Shown: positions 33,188-42,071 of the stretch, one piece after another
Position numbering within the stretch: position 1 is the first letter of the stretch
Layout of the letters: every line of letters starts with the position of its first letter
Assembly: GCF_009720735.1 (NCBI RefSeq)
Contig: NZ_WNKU01000008.1
Location: forward strand, 1-64,000
Length of the DNA: 64,000 nt
Source of the DNA: Heliobacterium mobile
GTDB lineage: Bacteria; Bacillota; Desulfitobacteriia; Heliobacteriales; Heliobacteriaceae
Reading direction: 5' to 3'
Program-made: the position numbers and the translations under genes
The notes under the pieces: generated by a model
What the model was told of the DNA's origin: nothing
Database searches by the model: none
Seen by the model: the letters and a program-made list of their open reading frames with translations, nothing else

Positions 33188-36169
33188 CTATTCTCTCCCG
33201 ACCCACTCCCGGCGCAGAGCAAAGATTTCCCGCAGTTCCGCTGTCGATAGTTCTGTGATCCAGGCTTCACCATTGCCGACGATGGAGTCGCTCAGCCCCT
33301 GCTTGCGCTCGATCATCTCGTCGATGCGCTCTTCCATCGTTCCGAGACTGATGAACTTGTGCACCTGTACCTTTTGGCGTTGCCCGATGCGATAAACTCG
33401 GTCTGTCGCTTGGTTCTCAACAGCCGGATTCCACCATCGGTCAAAATGAAAGACGTGGTTCGCTGCAGTCAGGTTGAGGCCTAAGCCCCCCGCCCGTAAG
33501 GATAGGACCATAATGGAACAGGCCTTTTCTCCCGTTACACGGGTGTCTTGGAAACGGTCGATCATCTCGTCCCGCTGGCTACGAGGCGTGCCGCCATGAA
33601 GAAACTCGACGGGCTCACCGAGTTCTTCCTGCAGGAACGCACGAAGCAGATGACCCATCTCCACGTACTGGGTGAAGATGAGGCAGCGGTCACCTTCCTG
33701 GCGCAATTCCTCCACCATCTCCAACAGTCGATCGGCTTTGTTGGACCGGGCGCGAAAATCATTAGGCTTTTTCTCTTTCAGGATCAAAGCCGGATGGTCA
33801 CAGACTTGTTTCAGTCGGGTCAAGGCGGCCAGAATGACACCCCGCCGGGCCATTCCCTCTTCCTTCTCCAGCCGTTCAAAGACTTCCTGGATGACGCCGT
33901 CGTAGAGCGATGCCTGTTCCAGTGTCAAGGGAACATATTCTTTCATTTCCTGTTTCTCTGGCAGATCCAGTTCAATGGCAGGATCCTTTTTCACGCGGCG
34001 CAACAAAAAAGGACGGATCAGTTGTTGGATCTGCCCAATCTCCCCGGACTCGCGGCGCCGTTCGATGACGCCGACGAAGCGGCGGCTGAATTCCGTCAGA
34101 GTTCCCAAATAGCCGGGATTGAGAAAATCCATGATCGACCAGAGTTCGGTCAGACGGTTTTCCATCGGCGTGCCCGTTAGGGCCACCCGATGCCGTCCAG
34201 CCAGCTTGCGGACGGCCATGGATTGTTTCGTATAGACATTTTTGATGTTCTGGGCTTCATCGAGGCAGATGCAGTCCCAGGTCGTCGATGTCAGTTCTGC
34301 CTCATCGATCTGAGCTAGGTTGTAGGAAGTAACAACCAAATCAGAACCATTAATGGCCGTTGCAAAAGCTTCTCCCTTGGGTCGCTGCGGTCCGTAGTGG
34401 AGACAGACAGTAAGTTCCGGCGCGAAGGCCGACAGCTCTTTTTGCCAGTTCCCGATGACCGATGTGGGGCAGATGAGCAGTGACGGCTGTAAGGATTTTT
34501 CCTGACTTCTCACTTGCAAGAGATAGGCGATCCATTGAATCGTTTTACCGAGACCCATGTCATCAGCGAGACATCCACCGAGGCCGAAACGGCGCAAAAA
34601 ATAGAGCCATGAAAAACCGAGCCGCTGGTAAGGACGAAGGACGCCTTGAAATCCAGGTGGTTCCTTGAAGACAGGTGCTTCGGTGATCTGCGACAATTGC
34701 TTTACGAGTACAGCCAATTGCCCGTTCAACTCGACTTCTAGGCGCAAGCTGTCCTCTGCTGCAGTGTTCCCTCTTTCGCTCCCCAGCCCCGTCTGTATGC
34801 CTCCAGCCTTAAGCAGTTCATCGGTCAATTCGCTTGAATCAGCATCTCCTTCCGATGCGAGAAAATGGAACTTAAGAATTTCGGCCAACGAGAGGTCTTT
34901 TCGCTTCTGACGCATGAGTTTTAGGGCTTGATGGACAAATTCCGGATCCAGTTGAATCCACTTGCCGCGAATGTGCAAGAGACGCCGGTTCGTGCTGACA
35001 GCCTGTTGAAACTCCTCTTCACTCAGTTCAACATCACCTAAAGCCATCTTCCAGTCGAACTGAACAATCTGCTGCATGCCAAACATCGTTTCGGCACCTG
35101 AACCGATAGAGGAGCGGGTAGCCATCTTCAATCGACCTTTGGTACGGCGAATCTCTTCCCACCAGCGGGGAAGAAAAACGGTGATACCCGCCTCCGCGAG
35201 CCGTAAGCTGCCGTCAGAAAGAAACTCCCAAGCCTGTTCTTCCGTCAGCTCTGGGCGCAGCCAGGGCAATAAGTTTAACCATTTGTTCACGCTTCTGCCG
35301 ATGCGTTCACCAAAAGGTTGCCACTCAGGCGGGATATGGGCCAAACCTATTGAATCGTAACCATCCTCTCCGTATACAGTGGAAGTGAAGTCTTTGTTTG
35401 CAGGGAGCTTTCTATGAAAAAGACTGTCAAAGTCGATTTCAAAGATCCGGTTCGGATCCTCTTTGTCCTGTAGGACCACCTGGAGAGACCAATGGTCCAA
35501 TCCCGCTTCGGCCGCCTTTTCTTCTTCCGGCTCCGCCAGGCGCAGTCCCACTTGAAAGGGGGTTTCATCAGAGAGCCAGCCGATGGTTTCGAGCCATTCC
35601 CGCTCATCGGCGAAGGGAATCCGTTGGAGCGATTCTGGTTGAAGAAGGGGGGACGCCTCGACTATCTTTCCCCATCGCTCTTGCAGCTTCGCGTTGTCCC
35701 TCACGTAGGCATCAATGGTTACGCTAATCCACTCAGGAACATAAGGGGGAAAGTCGGTTGTGCCCATCCCTTGTTCCAGCTTCCAGCCCTGTTTTCCATT
35801 GCGCCATTGTACAAAATCAGGGGAAAAACGCTCTTCCGTCAAGGCCGTTCTAATTTGAGGAGCCAACGCTTGTAATGTTCTGATCTCGTCGGACCAGTCA
35901 AAGGTGACAAATTCATTGCCGGGCGGATTAGCAAACAATTCTAACGCCATCAAAGATGGAACAAGGATACCTACGGTTCCGTCTATATCTTCTACCACAT
36001 CGGTGAAGCTTCCATAAAAGGATGAGGCATGATGAGAAAAAAGGCGAAAGTTGCATTCTCGCATATGTTCCCACGCGTCATTGCCCAGTCGTTCCGTTCT
36101 AGGGCTCCAAAGGAAAAATCCCCTGTCGGGGATCCATTTGATCTTAATGTGTAATCGAAGGACTGTCAT
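33188..36169 (-). CDS. SNF2-family DNA-dependent ATPase/helicase
   Basis: 993 residues. The N-terminal half carries the SNF2-helicase-associated region of bacterial members. The C-terminal half has the motor: LADDMGLGKTIQW (motif I), SYNL, CLDEAQNIKN (DEAQ, motif II), ALTGTPMENRLTELWSI (III), then FTQYVEMG, LSLRAGGLGLNLTAANHV (V) and WWNPAVENQATDRVYRIGQ (VI). Bacterial homologues (YwqA of B. subtilis, HepA/RapA relatives) act on DNA or RNA polymerase. The ATG overlaps the stop of the upstream gene as TAATG, so the two are translated together. Confidence 0.95.
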   Translation of the reverse strand: MTVLRLHIKIKWIPDRGFFLWSPRTERLGNDAWEHMRECNFRLFSHHASSFYGSFTDVVEDIDGTVGILVPSLMALELFANPPGNEFVTFDWSDEIRTLQALAPQIRTALTEERFSPDFVQWRNGKQGWKLEQGMGTTDFPPYVPEWISVTIDAYVRDNAKLQERWGKIVEASPLLQPESLQRIPFADEREWLETIGWLSDETPFQVGLRLAEPEEEKAAEAGLDHWSLQVVLQDKEDPNRIFEIDFDSLFHRKLPANKDFTSTVYGEDGYDSIGLAHIPPEWQPFGERIGRSVNKWLNLLPWLRPELTEEQAWEFLSDGSLRLAEAGITVFLPRWWEEIRRTKGRLKMATRSSIGSGAETMFGMQQIVQFDWKMALGDVELSEEEFQQAVSTNRRLLHIRGKWIQLDPEFVHQALKLMRQKRKDLSLAEILKFHFLASEGDADSSELTDELLKAGGIQTGLGSERGNTAAEDSLRLEVELNGQLAVLVKQLSQITEAPVFKEPPGFQGVLRPYQRLGFSWLYFLRRFGLGGCLADDMGLGKTIQWIAYLLQVRSQEKSLQPSLLICPTSVIGNWQKELSAFAPELTVCLHYGPQRPKGEAFATAINGSDLVVTSYNLAQIDEAELTSTTWDCICLDEAQNIKNVYTKQSMAVRKLAGRHRVALTGTPMENRLTELWSIMDFLNPGYLGTLTEFSRRFVGVIERRRESGEIGQIQQLIRPFLLRRVKKDPAIELDLPEKQEMKEYVPLTLEQASLYDGVIQEVFERLEKEEGMARRGVILAALTRLKQVCDHPALILKEKKPNDFRARSNKADRLLEMVEELRQEGDRCLIFTQYVEMGHLLRAFLQEELGEPVEFLHGGTPRSQRDEMIDRFQDTRVTGEKACSIMVLSLRAGGLGLNLTAANHVFHFDRWWNPAVENQATDRVYRIGQRQKVQVHKFISLGTMEERIDEMIERKQGLSDSIVGNGEAWITELSTAELREIFALRREWVGRE

Positions 36170-37431
36170 TAGGAAATCAGCTTTCCTTTCCGCAACTCTT
36201 CTTGCAGCGCTCGTAAACGAGAATAGCGCTCTGTCAACGTATGCATATATCGCTCCCAGTCACTGGTGCGTTTGATTTTTTTATATAGGGTACGCAGTTT
36301 TTTCAACCACTTGATGGCTTCCTTATAGGCTTGACGGTTCTTCTGACCGATGAGACGAATGACTTGATGATGATATAGGGGCAACAAAGAGGCCGGTTCT
36401 CGAGCCTCTACGATAGACAGTTCGTCTCGGGGCAGTTCCAGCGGATTCGCTCCGTAGGCGACCCACAGTTCAGCCCACCGGCGGTGTTCGCCCATCTCAA
36501 GCAGGTATTGGCTGTACAACCGACGGCTCCGAGGCAGCCATTGTCGCAAAGCACCCATAAATTCGCCCCGTACATTGCAAGCTACGGCGACTTGGTTCCA
36601 GTAGATGCAAAGGGCTTCATAGTTGACCGTATCCGATAAAGACGTATACGGGATGAGCCAACGTAACCACTGCAGAAGCCTATCCCACTGCTGCTGTTGA
36701 CTGAATCCTTCCAAATAAAAACGCAAGTCACGAACAATTGTGTAAAGGTATTGACCCGATAGCTTTTCTAATACACTTCTGGCCCTATCGTCATCATTCG
36801 CTGCAATGGCAAAATGGGCACGAGCAAAAAGGGCCTGATACCGACCATCGGGAGACAAGTCGTCTTTTTCTAATAGGTCCTGCAGGTGGGCTATCTCTTG
36901 TTCTGCCCAAGGTCCTCTCTGGAATAGTTCCTGCCAAAGCAGACGGTATAAGATCTGCCAATCGATACCGCGCACCGGGATACCTAGAAGAAGACGGTTA
37001 CGCAATATAACCATGGCCCTTTCGACGAGAGGCTCGAATTCTTCGTTGATCTCATGGTTGGAGAGATTGTCTACATTGGCAAAGAAGTAATGTAGATACT
37101 TATTAAAAAACCCTTGCATATACACCCTATGGTCCGAACGGAACAACTGCTCTAGACGCATCAACAAGAACAGATGTCCGTGAAAACGCAGCAGTTCACT
37201 CGCCACCGGCGTCCAGTGAGCGCTGCGCGCCGACAGGGATTCCATGAAGCGGTCATATATCTGCCATGCTAGATCATTCCACATAAAAAAGGTATTGGGC
37301 GGCTTATAGGCCCTGTCAAACTCCTGGCTAAAAAAAGCCTGCCAGTCAGCCACAGGACCTGTAGGTTTCAGCCGGCCAATCTTGGCCCAGGCAGCTTTCG
37401 TATTTTTTGTTTTTTCAACCTGTTGGCGCAC
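36169..37431 (-). CDS. Helical-repeat partner protein of the SNF2 helicase
   Basis: 420 residues from GTG 37431, seven bases after GGAGG. All helical, rich in Leu, Arg and Trp, with pairs of helices such as RYQALFARAHFAIAANDDDRA resembling TPR units. In many Firmicutes the gene before the SNF2 helicase encodes a SWIM zinc-finger protein with a similar helical back half; here I see no CxCx(n)CxH, so the finger is missing or the protein is a different family. The TAATG coupling to the helicase suggests a complex. Confidence 0.7.
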   Translation of the reverse strand: MRQQVEKTKNTKAAWAKIGRLKPTGPVADWQAFFSQEFDRAYKPPNTFFMWNDLAWQIYDRFMESLSARSAHWTPVASELLRFHGHLFLLMRLEQLFRSDHRVYMQGFFNKYLHYFFANVDNLSNHEINEEFEPLVERAMVILRNRLLLGIPVRGIDWQILYRLLWQELFQRGPWAEQEIAHLQDLLEKDDLSPDGRYQALFARAHFAIAANDDDRARSVLEKLSGQYLYTIVRDLRFYLEGFSQQQQWDRLLQWLRWLIPYTSLSDTVNYEALCIYWNQVAVACNVRGEFMGALRQWLPRSRRLYSQYLLEMGEHRRWAELWVAYGANPLELPRDELSIVEAREPASLLPLYHHQVIRLIGQKNRQAYKEAIKWLKKLRTLYKKIKRTSDWERYMHTLTERYSRLRALQEELRKGKLIS

Positions 37432-37490
37432 CGAACAGCCTCCACTCGGGATAACTCCGTCATCATCATTCTCTTATAGCATAAAACAAA

Positions 37491-37527
37491 TCGCCGGTTT
37501 TTACCAGCAAGGGGTAAAACCGGCGAC
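37491..37527 (-). terminator. Rho-independent terminator
   Basis: CGCCGGTTTTTACC and GGGTAAAACCGGCG form a long stem; TTTGTTTT follows on the minus strand. Ends the gene at 37551. Confidence 0.8.
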
Positions 37528-37550
37528 AGATAAACTGTGAGTTTATAGGG

Positions 37551-37832
37551 TCAGTCTTCAAACTCACCGACGTCATTCAAGTCCTTATCAATCTGATTTA
37601 AGGTTACCAGTTCTTCACAAAGCTTATTGAGGTCTGTCAGGCTGATGCTCACCAGACCATTCTCGGAAGCCGGGGCATCCATGGCGAGCTTGGCAGCCGC
37701 AGCCGCCACATCACGGAGAGCCTGTCGCTGGGCTTTTTTAGTCTCCGTTAACGTCTCCCGAAAGGCTTGAACGGTTTCTGGTGAACCACCGGAGAGTTCT
37801 ACCTTCTTTTTCAGTTCCATCAGCGTATCCAT
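37551..37832 (-). CDS. Hypothetical small helical protein
   Basis: 93 residues, ATG 37832 behind AAGGGGTGATACC. Helix-forming throughout, with an Ala-rich centre (RDVAAAAAKLAMDA) and an acidic end. Not recognised. It has its own terminator and is a separate unit from the helicase genes. Confidence 0.65.
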   Translation of the reverse strand: MDTLMELKKKVELSGGSPETVQAFRETLTETKKAQRQALRDVAAAAAKLAMDAPASENGLVSISLTDLNKLCEELVTLNQIDKDLNDVGEFED

Positions 37833-38033
37833 GGTATCACCCCTTGCATCTTTTAGGTACTATTAGACGCAGAATACGACAAATCCTGCAAAGAAAAACG
37901 AGAGAATCGATTTCCTTTCGCTCGAAAAAGGGATGTACTTTTTAGTTGTTGTCAAAAGTTGTTGGTAGTATATTGGTAGTATGTCTCAAGTTTTTTCCCT
38001 GGCAATCTTTTTGTTTCTAGAGGAGGAATGGTT

Positions 38034-38573
38034 ATGGCCTTATTGCCTGCTATCGAACAGCGTGAAAGCAAACGGTCCTTTCTCCCGGACCCGATTCCCC
38101 CAAGCATGCTCCACGATCTGCTGGAAGCTTTACGCTGGGCGCCCTCTTGTCGCAACTACCAGCCTTGGCGTGTCGTTGTGGTAGAAAGCAAGGTCAGTCT
38201 AGCGAAATTGGCTCAATGCCTCGCGAAAGGCAATGAATGGGCTGCCAAGGCGCCGATGGCTTTCATCGTCAGCGCTGACCCGAAGGATGACGCCACCATC
38301 GACGGAAAAGAATATTATTTCTTCGACTGCGGCCTCGCTGTACAGAATCTGCTCATCCAGGCCACCGCACTCGGCCTTTGCAGCCATCCAACAGCCGGAT
38401 GGAATGAGGAGTCCTTGAAAAAAACCTTTGCAATCAACGAAAATCAACGAGTCCTCTCTGTCGTTTTCGTAGGGCTCCCCGGTTCTTTAAGCGATCTAGA
38501 CGCAGAGACGCGAGCGAAAGATGAAACACCCCGAATCCGCAAACCCATAGAAGAATGGACTCATTTTGTATAG
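38034..38573 (+). CDS. Nitroreductase family protein
   Basis: 179 residues from ATG 38034, seven bases after GAGGAGG; the ATG at 38028 touches that site. Start IEQRESKRSFLPDPIPPSML and LRWAPSCRNYQPWRVVVV fit the FMN-binding Arg/Ser and helix of small nitroreductases; later DCGLAVQNLLIQATALGLCSHP and a GLPG turn. It would use FMN and NAD(P)H to reduce nitro compounds, quinones or similar; the real substrate is unknown. It stands alone. Confidence 0.9.
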   Translation: MALLPAIEQRESKRSFLPDPIPPSMLHDLLEALRWAPSCRNYQPWRVVVVESKVSLAKLAQCLAKGNEWAAKAPMAFIVSADPKDDATIDGKEYYFFDCGLAVQNLLIQATALGLCSHPTAGWNEESLKKTFAINENQRVLSVVFVGLPGSLSDLDAETRAKDETPRIRKPIEEWTHFV

Positions 38574-38614
38574 CTGCTTCTATTATTTACAATCATTGAT
38601 AAAACTCAAAGAAG

Positions 38615-38660
38615 CAAAGAGGGGCTTACCCAATAATTTGGGCAGTCCCTCTTTGTTTGT
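38615..38660. terminator. Bidirectional terminator
   Basis: AAAGAGGGGC and GTCCCTCTTTG arms with a TTACCCAA/TTTGGGCA inner stem; T-rich on both sides. Shared by the nitroreductase and the converging gene at 38667. Confidence 0.75.
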
Positions 38661-38666
38661 TATTGA

Positions 38667-39065
38667 TTAGATGTCTTCCTCTTTCGCTTTTCTTTTCTTT
38701 TTCCGTTTTGCCTTTTTGATGCTTAAACCAATTTTTTGAGTCTCCGATATGTGCCGGTTAAGATCCCTCAAGGTGAGGCGCCCTTCCTCGACGAGCTGCA
38801 CCATCAAAACCGGTGTCAAGTCTTTTTTAGCAACCCCTAATTCAGCTGCCAAGGCGTCCTTGTCCAACTCATCTTTATAACGAACTGGTCGTTCAATCGT
38901 AATATGTTCTCCCCGCTCATCTTCGACAACTTGTTCGATCCATTTTTTCTGTTCCATTTCGCCGGCGATTTCTTCACGCAAGCGCTGCCTGCGTTCATTC
39001 AGTTCCTTCACCGATTCGCTCAATTGCCAGTATTCCAAAACGTTACGCTCAAAGCTCACATCCAT
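38667..39065 (-). CDS. Hypothetical coiled-coil protein with basic tail
   Basis: 132 residues. An N-terminal coiled coil (KELNERRQRLREEIAGEMEQ), a central segment with DKDALAAELGVAKKDLTP, and a very basic C-terminus (KKAKRKKKRKAKEE). The build resembles phage or Cas accessory DNA-binding proteins only in a general way. Not recognised; nucleic-acid contact by the tail is likely. Confidence 0.65.
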   Translation of the reverse strand: MDVSFERNVLEYWQLSESVKELNERRQRLREEIAGEMEQKKWIEQVVEDERGEHITIERPVRYKDELDKDALAAELGVAKKDLTPVLMVQLVEEGRLTLRDLNRHISETQKIGLSIKKAKRKKKRKAKEEDI

Positions 39066-39099
39066 CCTCCTTTCCTTAGAAGAGACTCATTTATTGTAA

Positions 39100-39131
39100 C
39101 AAAAACAAAAACCGTGGCAAATAGCCACGGA
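39100..39131 (-). terminator. Rho-independent terminator
   Basis: CCGTGGC-AAATA-GCCACGG, followed on the minus strand by TTTTTGTTTTTG. Ends the gene at 39186. Confidence 0.8.
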
Positions 39132-39185
39132 CAAAGCTTTCCTTCGGTTATATTTTCTTGTTCGCTACTGCACCCTTCTGAGTCG

Positions 39186-39422
39186 TTAAAATACTAATTT
39201 CCAGCATTCGTTGATACAACTTCCCCGAATGCCAATCCCGGGCTTTCCTCCCCACGTTCTCGGATAGAGAAGGACGACCGCCTGTCCTCCGCATTCCATA
39301 CAGTTTGTCGCTTTTCGAATCGATTCACCTCTCTTCACCCGCTGTCGATCCAACTCTGTAAAAAGCTTGCCGATGGAATCAAACTGATCCAAAAATTCAT
39401 CCTTGTGGTTCTGTTCGCCCAC
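39186..39422 (-). CDS. Hypothetical small protein with CxxC motif
   Basis: 78 residues if started at GTG 39422, nine bases after CTGGAG; the frame is open to a TTG at 39473. A helical first half and a C-terminal part with CMECGGQ, a Tyr-Pro-Arg turn, and two more Cys near the end, which may hold a zinc. Not recognised. Confidence 0.5.
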   Translation of the reverse strand: MGEQNHKDEFLDQFDSIGKLFTELDRQRVKRGESIRKATNCMECGGQAVVLLYPRTWGGKPGIGIRGSCINECWKLVF

Positions 39423-39678
39423 GATACTCATCTCCAGTCGCGCTTGATTAATACATATATCTCCAATTCTCAATACGAATGTTTACATTTAATTACTCCA
39501 TTAACTTCAATTTCCCTTCTATCCACCCCATTTTTCTACAAAATATAGGAAAATGTTTTGGACATACCTATCACATCAGGCGAATAAATTGATCCAGTGT
39601 GAGGAGTGAACATCGTTTCATTGACGCATACACTCCCACCGATGCCTTGCCTTCGGCAATGGCTTCATCCTCTCGGAG

Positions 39679-40860
39679 GTGATTCGCCTGACCTACGGAC
39701 AAAGAAATATCTTTATCGGTACTGCAGTACTTTGCACCTTGTTGTTTTTCGGTACAGCAGCTGGTGCAGCACCGTCGGTGACTGCGGTCAATACTTCCTC
39801 TTCGGAGAATACTGTCCCTGTCTATCCGGCAGTCCCCACGCAAACGAGCGACCCTAAGTCCACTGCAAATCCGACTTTACCCTCACAATCAAGCCCTGCA
39901 AGCACCCAAATCCCTGTCACCGTTGAACCCGTTGCTGGAGATACAAAGTCTTCGGAGATCACCAAACCGAACGTGACTTCCTCACCAGGCTCATCAACTC
40001 CAGTAACTCCAGGGCCGGCTTCGGGATCGACATCTGGCACGACACAAAACCAAACTCCTGGAAACTCCCCTACTGTTCCCTTACCTGCACAGACATTGCC
40101 GAACGGACAAAATCCTGCTGAAAAACCAACTCCGCCAATCCCTGAAATTGTACGTCCACCAAAGGGCGGCACCTTGATCTTACATATCAGTGATAACACC
40201 TTCACCTTCACCGCTGGAGAGGCCTTAACACAACTAGAATCGGGTAAATGGTCCTACCGGCCTGCCATAAGCCCAAAAGAAGCTACGGAAGAAGCGAATA
40301 ACTTTGTGAACTGGGTGCCGGATGGTTCTTTTCGATTGCGCGAGGGCGCTGTGGACCGCATTGCCAAAGCCTTCCTCGACGCCAAAGATGCCGAGATGAC
40401 TATCCCTTCCTGGCGCGTCATCGCAGATACGTTAATTCCATTGACCCATGTCAGCGTATCAGGCGGACAAAACTCGAGCACAGCTTTGAGTAAGATCGAC
40501 GGTTTGGTCTTACCGCCGAAGGCACTCTTCTCCTTTAACCGGGATGTCGGTCCCCGAACGGAAGAAACCGGCTTTATCTCAGGAAATGTGCTGCAGGGAA
40601 ACCAATATGTTCGAGAAGTGGGCGGAGGCATCTGTTTCGCCTCCACCATCGTTCATCAGGCGGTCGCACAGACGGGCTTTGAAATCCTCGAACATCACCA
40701 TCATTCCATCAGGGCTCCTTACGTCGAACCAGGAGGAGACGCTACCGTCTATTATGGCGTCTTTGATTACCGCTTCCGCAACGGCGACTATGATCTACTC
40801 TTCGAAAAGCGTGAAACTCCGGAAGCACTTGGTCTTCGTCTATGGCAAGCCGTCGAATAA
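39679..40860 (+). CDS. VanW family surface protein
   Basis: 393 residues. The GTG at 39679 lies inside a GGAGGTGATTCGCC block, so the start is uncertain by a few codons. A signal-peptide-like helix (FIGTAVLCTLLFFGTAAGAA) is followed by about 110 residues rich in Pro, Thr and Ser that look like a wall-spanning stalk. The VanW domain is at the C-terminus: VPPKALFSFNRDVGPRTEE, GNVLQGNQYVREVGGGICF, VAQTGFEILEHHHHS and DATVYYG-FDYRFRN. VanW proteins are wall-associated; their biochemical role is unknown. Confidence 0.9.
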   Translation: MIRLTYGQRNIFIGTAVLCTLLFFGTAAGAAPSVTAVNTSSSENTVPVYPAVPTQTSDPKSTANPTLPSQSSPASTQIPVTVEPVAGDTKSSEITKPNVTSSPGSSTPVTPGPASGSTSGTTQNQTPGNSPTVPLPAQTLPNGQNPAEKPTPPIPEIVRPPKGGTLILHISDNTFTFTAGEALTQLESGKWSYRPAISPKEATEEANNFVNWVPDGSFRLREGAVDRIAKAFLDAKDAEMTIPSWRVIADTLIPLTHVSVSGGQNSSTALSKIDGLVLPPKALFSFNRDVGPRTEETGFISGNVLQGNQYVREVGGGICFASTIVHQAVAQTGFEILEHHHHSIRAPYVEPGGDATVYYGVFDYRFRNGDYDLLFEKRETPEALGLRLWQAVE

Positions 40861-40866
40861 AAGCCG

Positions 40867-40920
40867 AAAAAAGAGCCGCCCGATGACCGATAGATTCCGG
40901 TCGCAGGGCGGCTCTTTTTT
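40867..40920. terminator. Bidirectional terminator
   Basis: AAAAAAGAGCCGCCC and GGGCGGCTCTTTTTT, with an inner hairpin. Shared by vanW-type gene and the converging AAA+ operon. Confidence 0.9.
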
Positions 40921-40927
40921 GAAACGA

Positions 40928-41461
40928 TTAAAAACGAATAACTCGAACAGGTTCCGAGGTATCTACGGTAGAACCATCGGTTTCTTCCCTGACGACCGCA
41001 GCCTCGGTCGGCTCTTTTGTAATCATGGATACTTGTTCAAATAACATCGGTTCCTCTACCACCGTCGTGGCTATAGACGTCGTCACCGGGCAGGCTAAGG
41101 CACCCACTTTGGGGATGTCAAAACCATAGAGGCGATTGAGGTAAAAGATGTTCTCATAACTTAATTGCTTCCTTTCGCTCAGATCGGCAATGATCTTTTC
41201 AATCATCGGCAGGTGTTGTTGATCTTCCGACGTTAGAAAACGGTAGTGAAGCATGCTCCAAAAAGGGTCACCATAGCGATCATAGTCGACAAGTTCATAC
41301 CGCTGTGCATGGAGATCCTGTAGCAACCATTCAACTTCCGTCTGTCTGTTTTGTAGTGAAGTAATCTGGCAATAGCAGATAGGAAACAAAGACTCGATTT
41401 TTTGTTTTCGGTACTTGGCCGTACCGAGCACCAGTTTTTTGATATGCTCGAACAAGGACAC
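40928..41461 (-). CDS. Unknown protein, third gene of the AAA+/DUF1257 operon
   Basis: 177 residues if started at GTG 41461, which follows GGAAAGGGAGAG and lies 19 bases after the stop of the DUF1257 gene. The frame is open to 41596 but that would overlap the DUF1257 gene by 116 bases. The middle is helical with many Tyr and Leu (ELVDYDRYGDPFWSMLHYRF); the end is Thr/Val/Glu-rich and finishes PVRVIRF. Not recognised. Its place suggests it works with the AAA+ ATPase. Confidence 0.65.
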   Translation of the reverse strand: MSLFEHIKKLVLGTAKYRKQKIESLFPICYCQITSLQNRQTEVEWLLQDLHAQRYELVDYDRYGDPFWSMLHYRFLTSEDQQHLPMIEKIIADLSERKQLSYENIFYLNRLYGFDIPKVGALACPVTTSIATTVVEEPMLFEQVSMITKEPTEAAVVREETDGSTVDTSEPVRVIRF

Positions 41462-41480
41462 AGGCTGCTCTCCCTTTCCG

Positions 41481-42059
41481 TCAACCGCAGAGGTAGCGGC
41501 CTTGGACCCGGAGCTTTTCCAGCGATGATTGGCCGCCCCAGAAGGCGCTTGTTTTGTGATGTTCTTGAATATCTCCCAGTGCTTTTTCCAACTCATAATA
41601 CTTCATGCAAGCTTCCCCAACGATGTGTTCCGGCTGACAGCGGAAGGTTCCGCTCCCGAGGCATTCGATATGTAAGGCGCTGCCGTCGCTATCACGAGCC
41701 GTCACCACAATGGCAGCCCCCTCTTGCCGCTCCGAGACGGAGTATCCGCGCTTGATCGCTTCGGACTTGGCCAGTTCGACGGCGTAGTATTTCAGCAGAA
41801 TCTCCCCGTCCCGGCCGATGTACTTGGCCACATGATCACCGTCCCAATCAGCTTCTATCCGGTACGTGCCGTCTTCCATCTCCACGATCGCAGCGTCAAA
41901 CTTTCCAGGAAGGCGAATGACATAGTCCTTGCGTTTTTTACCGAAATAATATCGACAAAAGTCATTTTCAAGCAGTTCAAAACCCATACGCCTCACGGCT
42001 TTGCTCAGGACTTCCAGATTCACGATGGCACTCGTCAGCACCAAAGTCAGATGGCTCAT
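41481..42059 (-). CDS. DUF1257 (Ycf35-type) protein
   Basis: 192 residues. The first 125 residues fit DUF1257: MSHLTLVLTSAIVNLEVLSKAV, MGFELLENDFCRYYFGKK, VIRLPGKFDAAIVEMEDGTYRIEADWDGDH, and a helix YYAVELAKSEAIKRGYSV that ends the domain. Ycf35 of cyanobacteria and plastids is the same family and has no known function. Outside phototrophs DUF1257 genes are often beside an AAA+ ATPase, as here, 12 bases downstream of one. Confidence 0.8.
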   Translation of the reverse strand: MSHLTLVLTSAIVNLEVLSKAVRRMGFELLENDFCRYYFGKKRKDYVIRLPGKFDAAIVEMEDGTYRIEADWDGDHVAKYIGRDGEILLKYYAVELAKSEAIKRGYSVSERQEGAAIVVTARDSDGSALHIECLGSGTFRCQPEHIVGEACMKYYELEKALGDIQEHHKTSAFWGGQSSLEKLRVQGRYLCG

Positions 42060-42071
42060 CCTAGTTCCTCC

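Noticed and set aside
40928-41596. Longer form of the unknown gene overlapping the DUF1257 gene by 116 bases
   Set aside because: GTG 41461 with GGAAAGGGAGAG in front gives a normal 19-base gap, so the long overlap is not needed.
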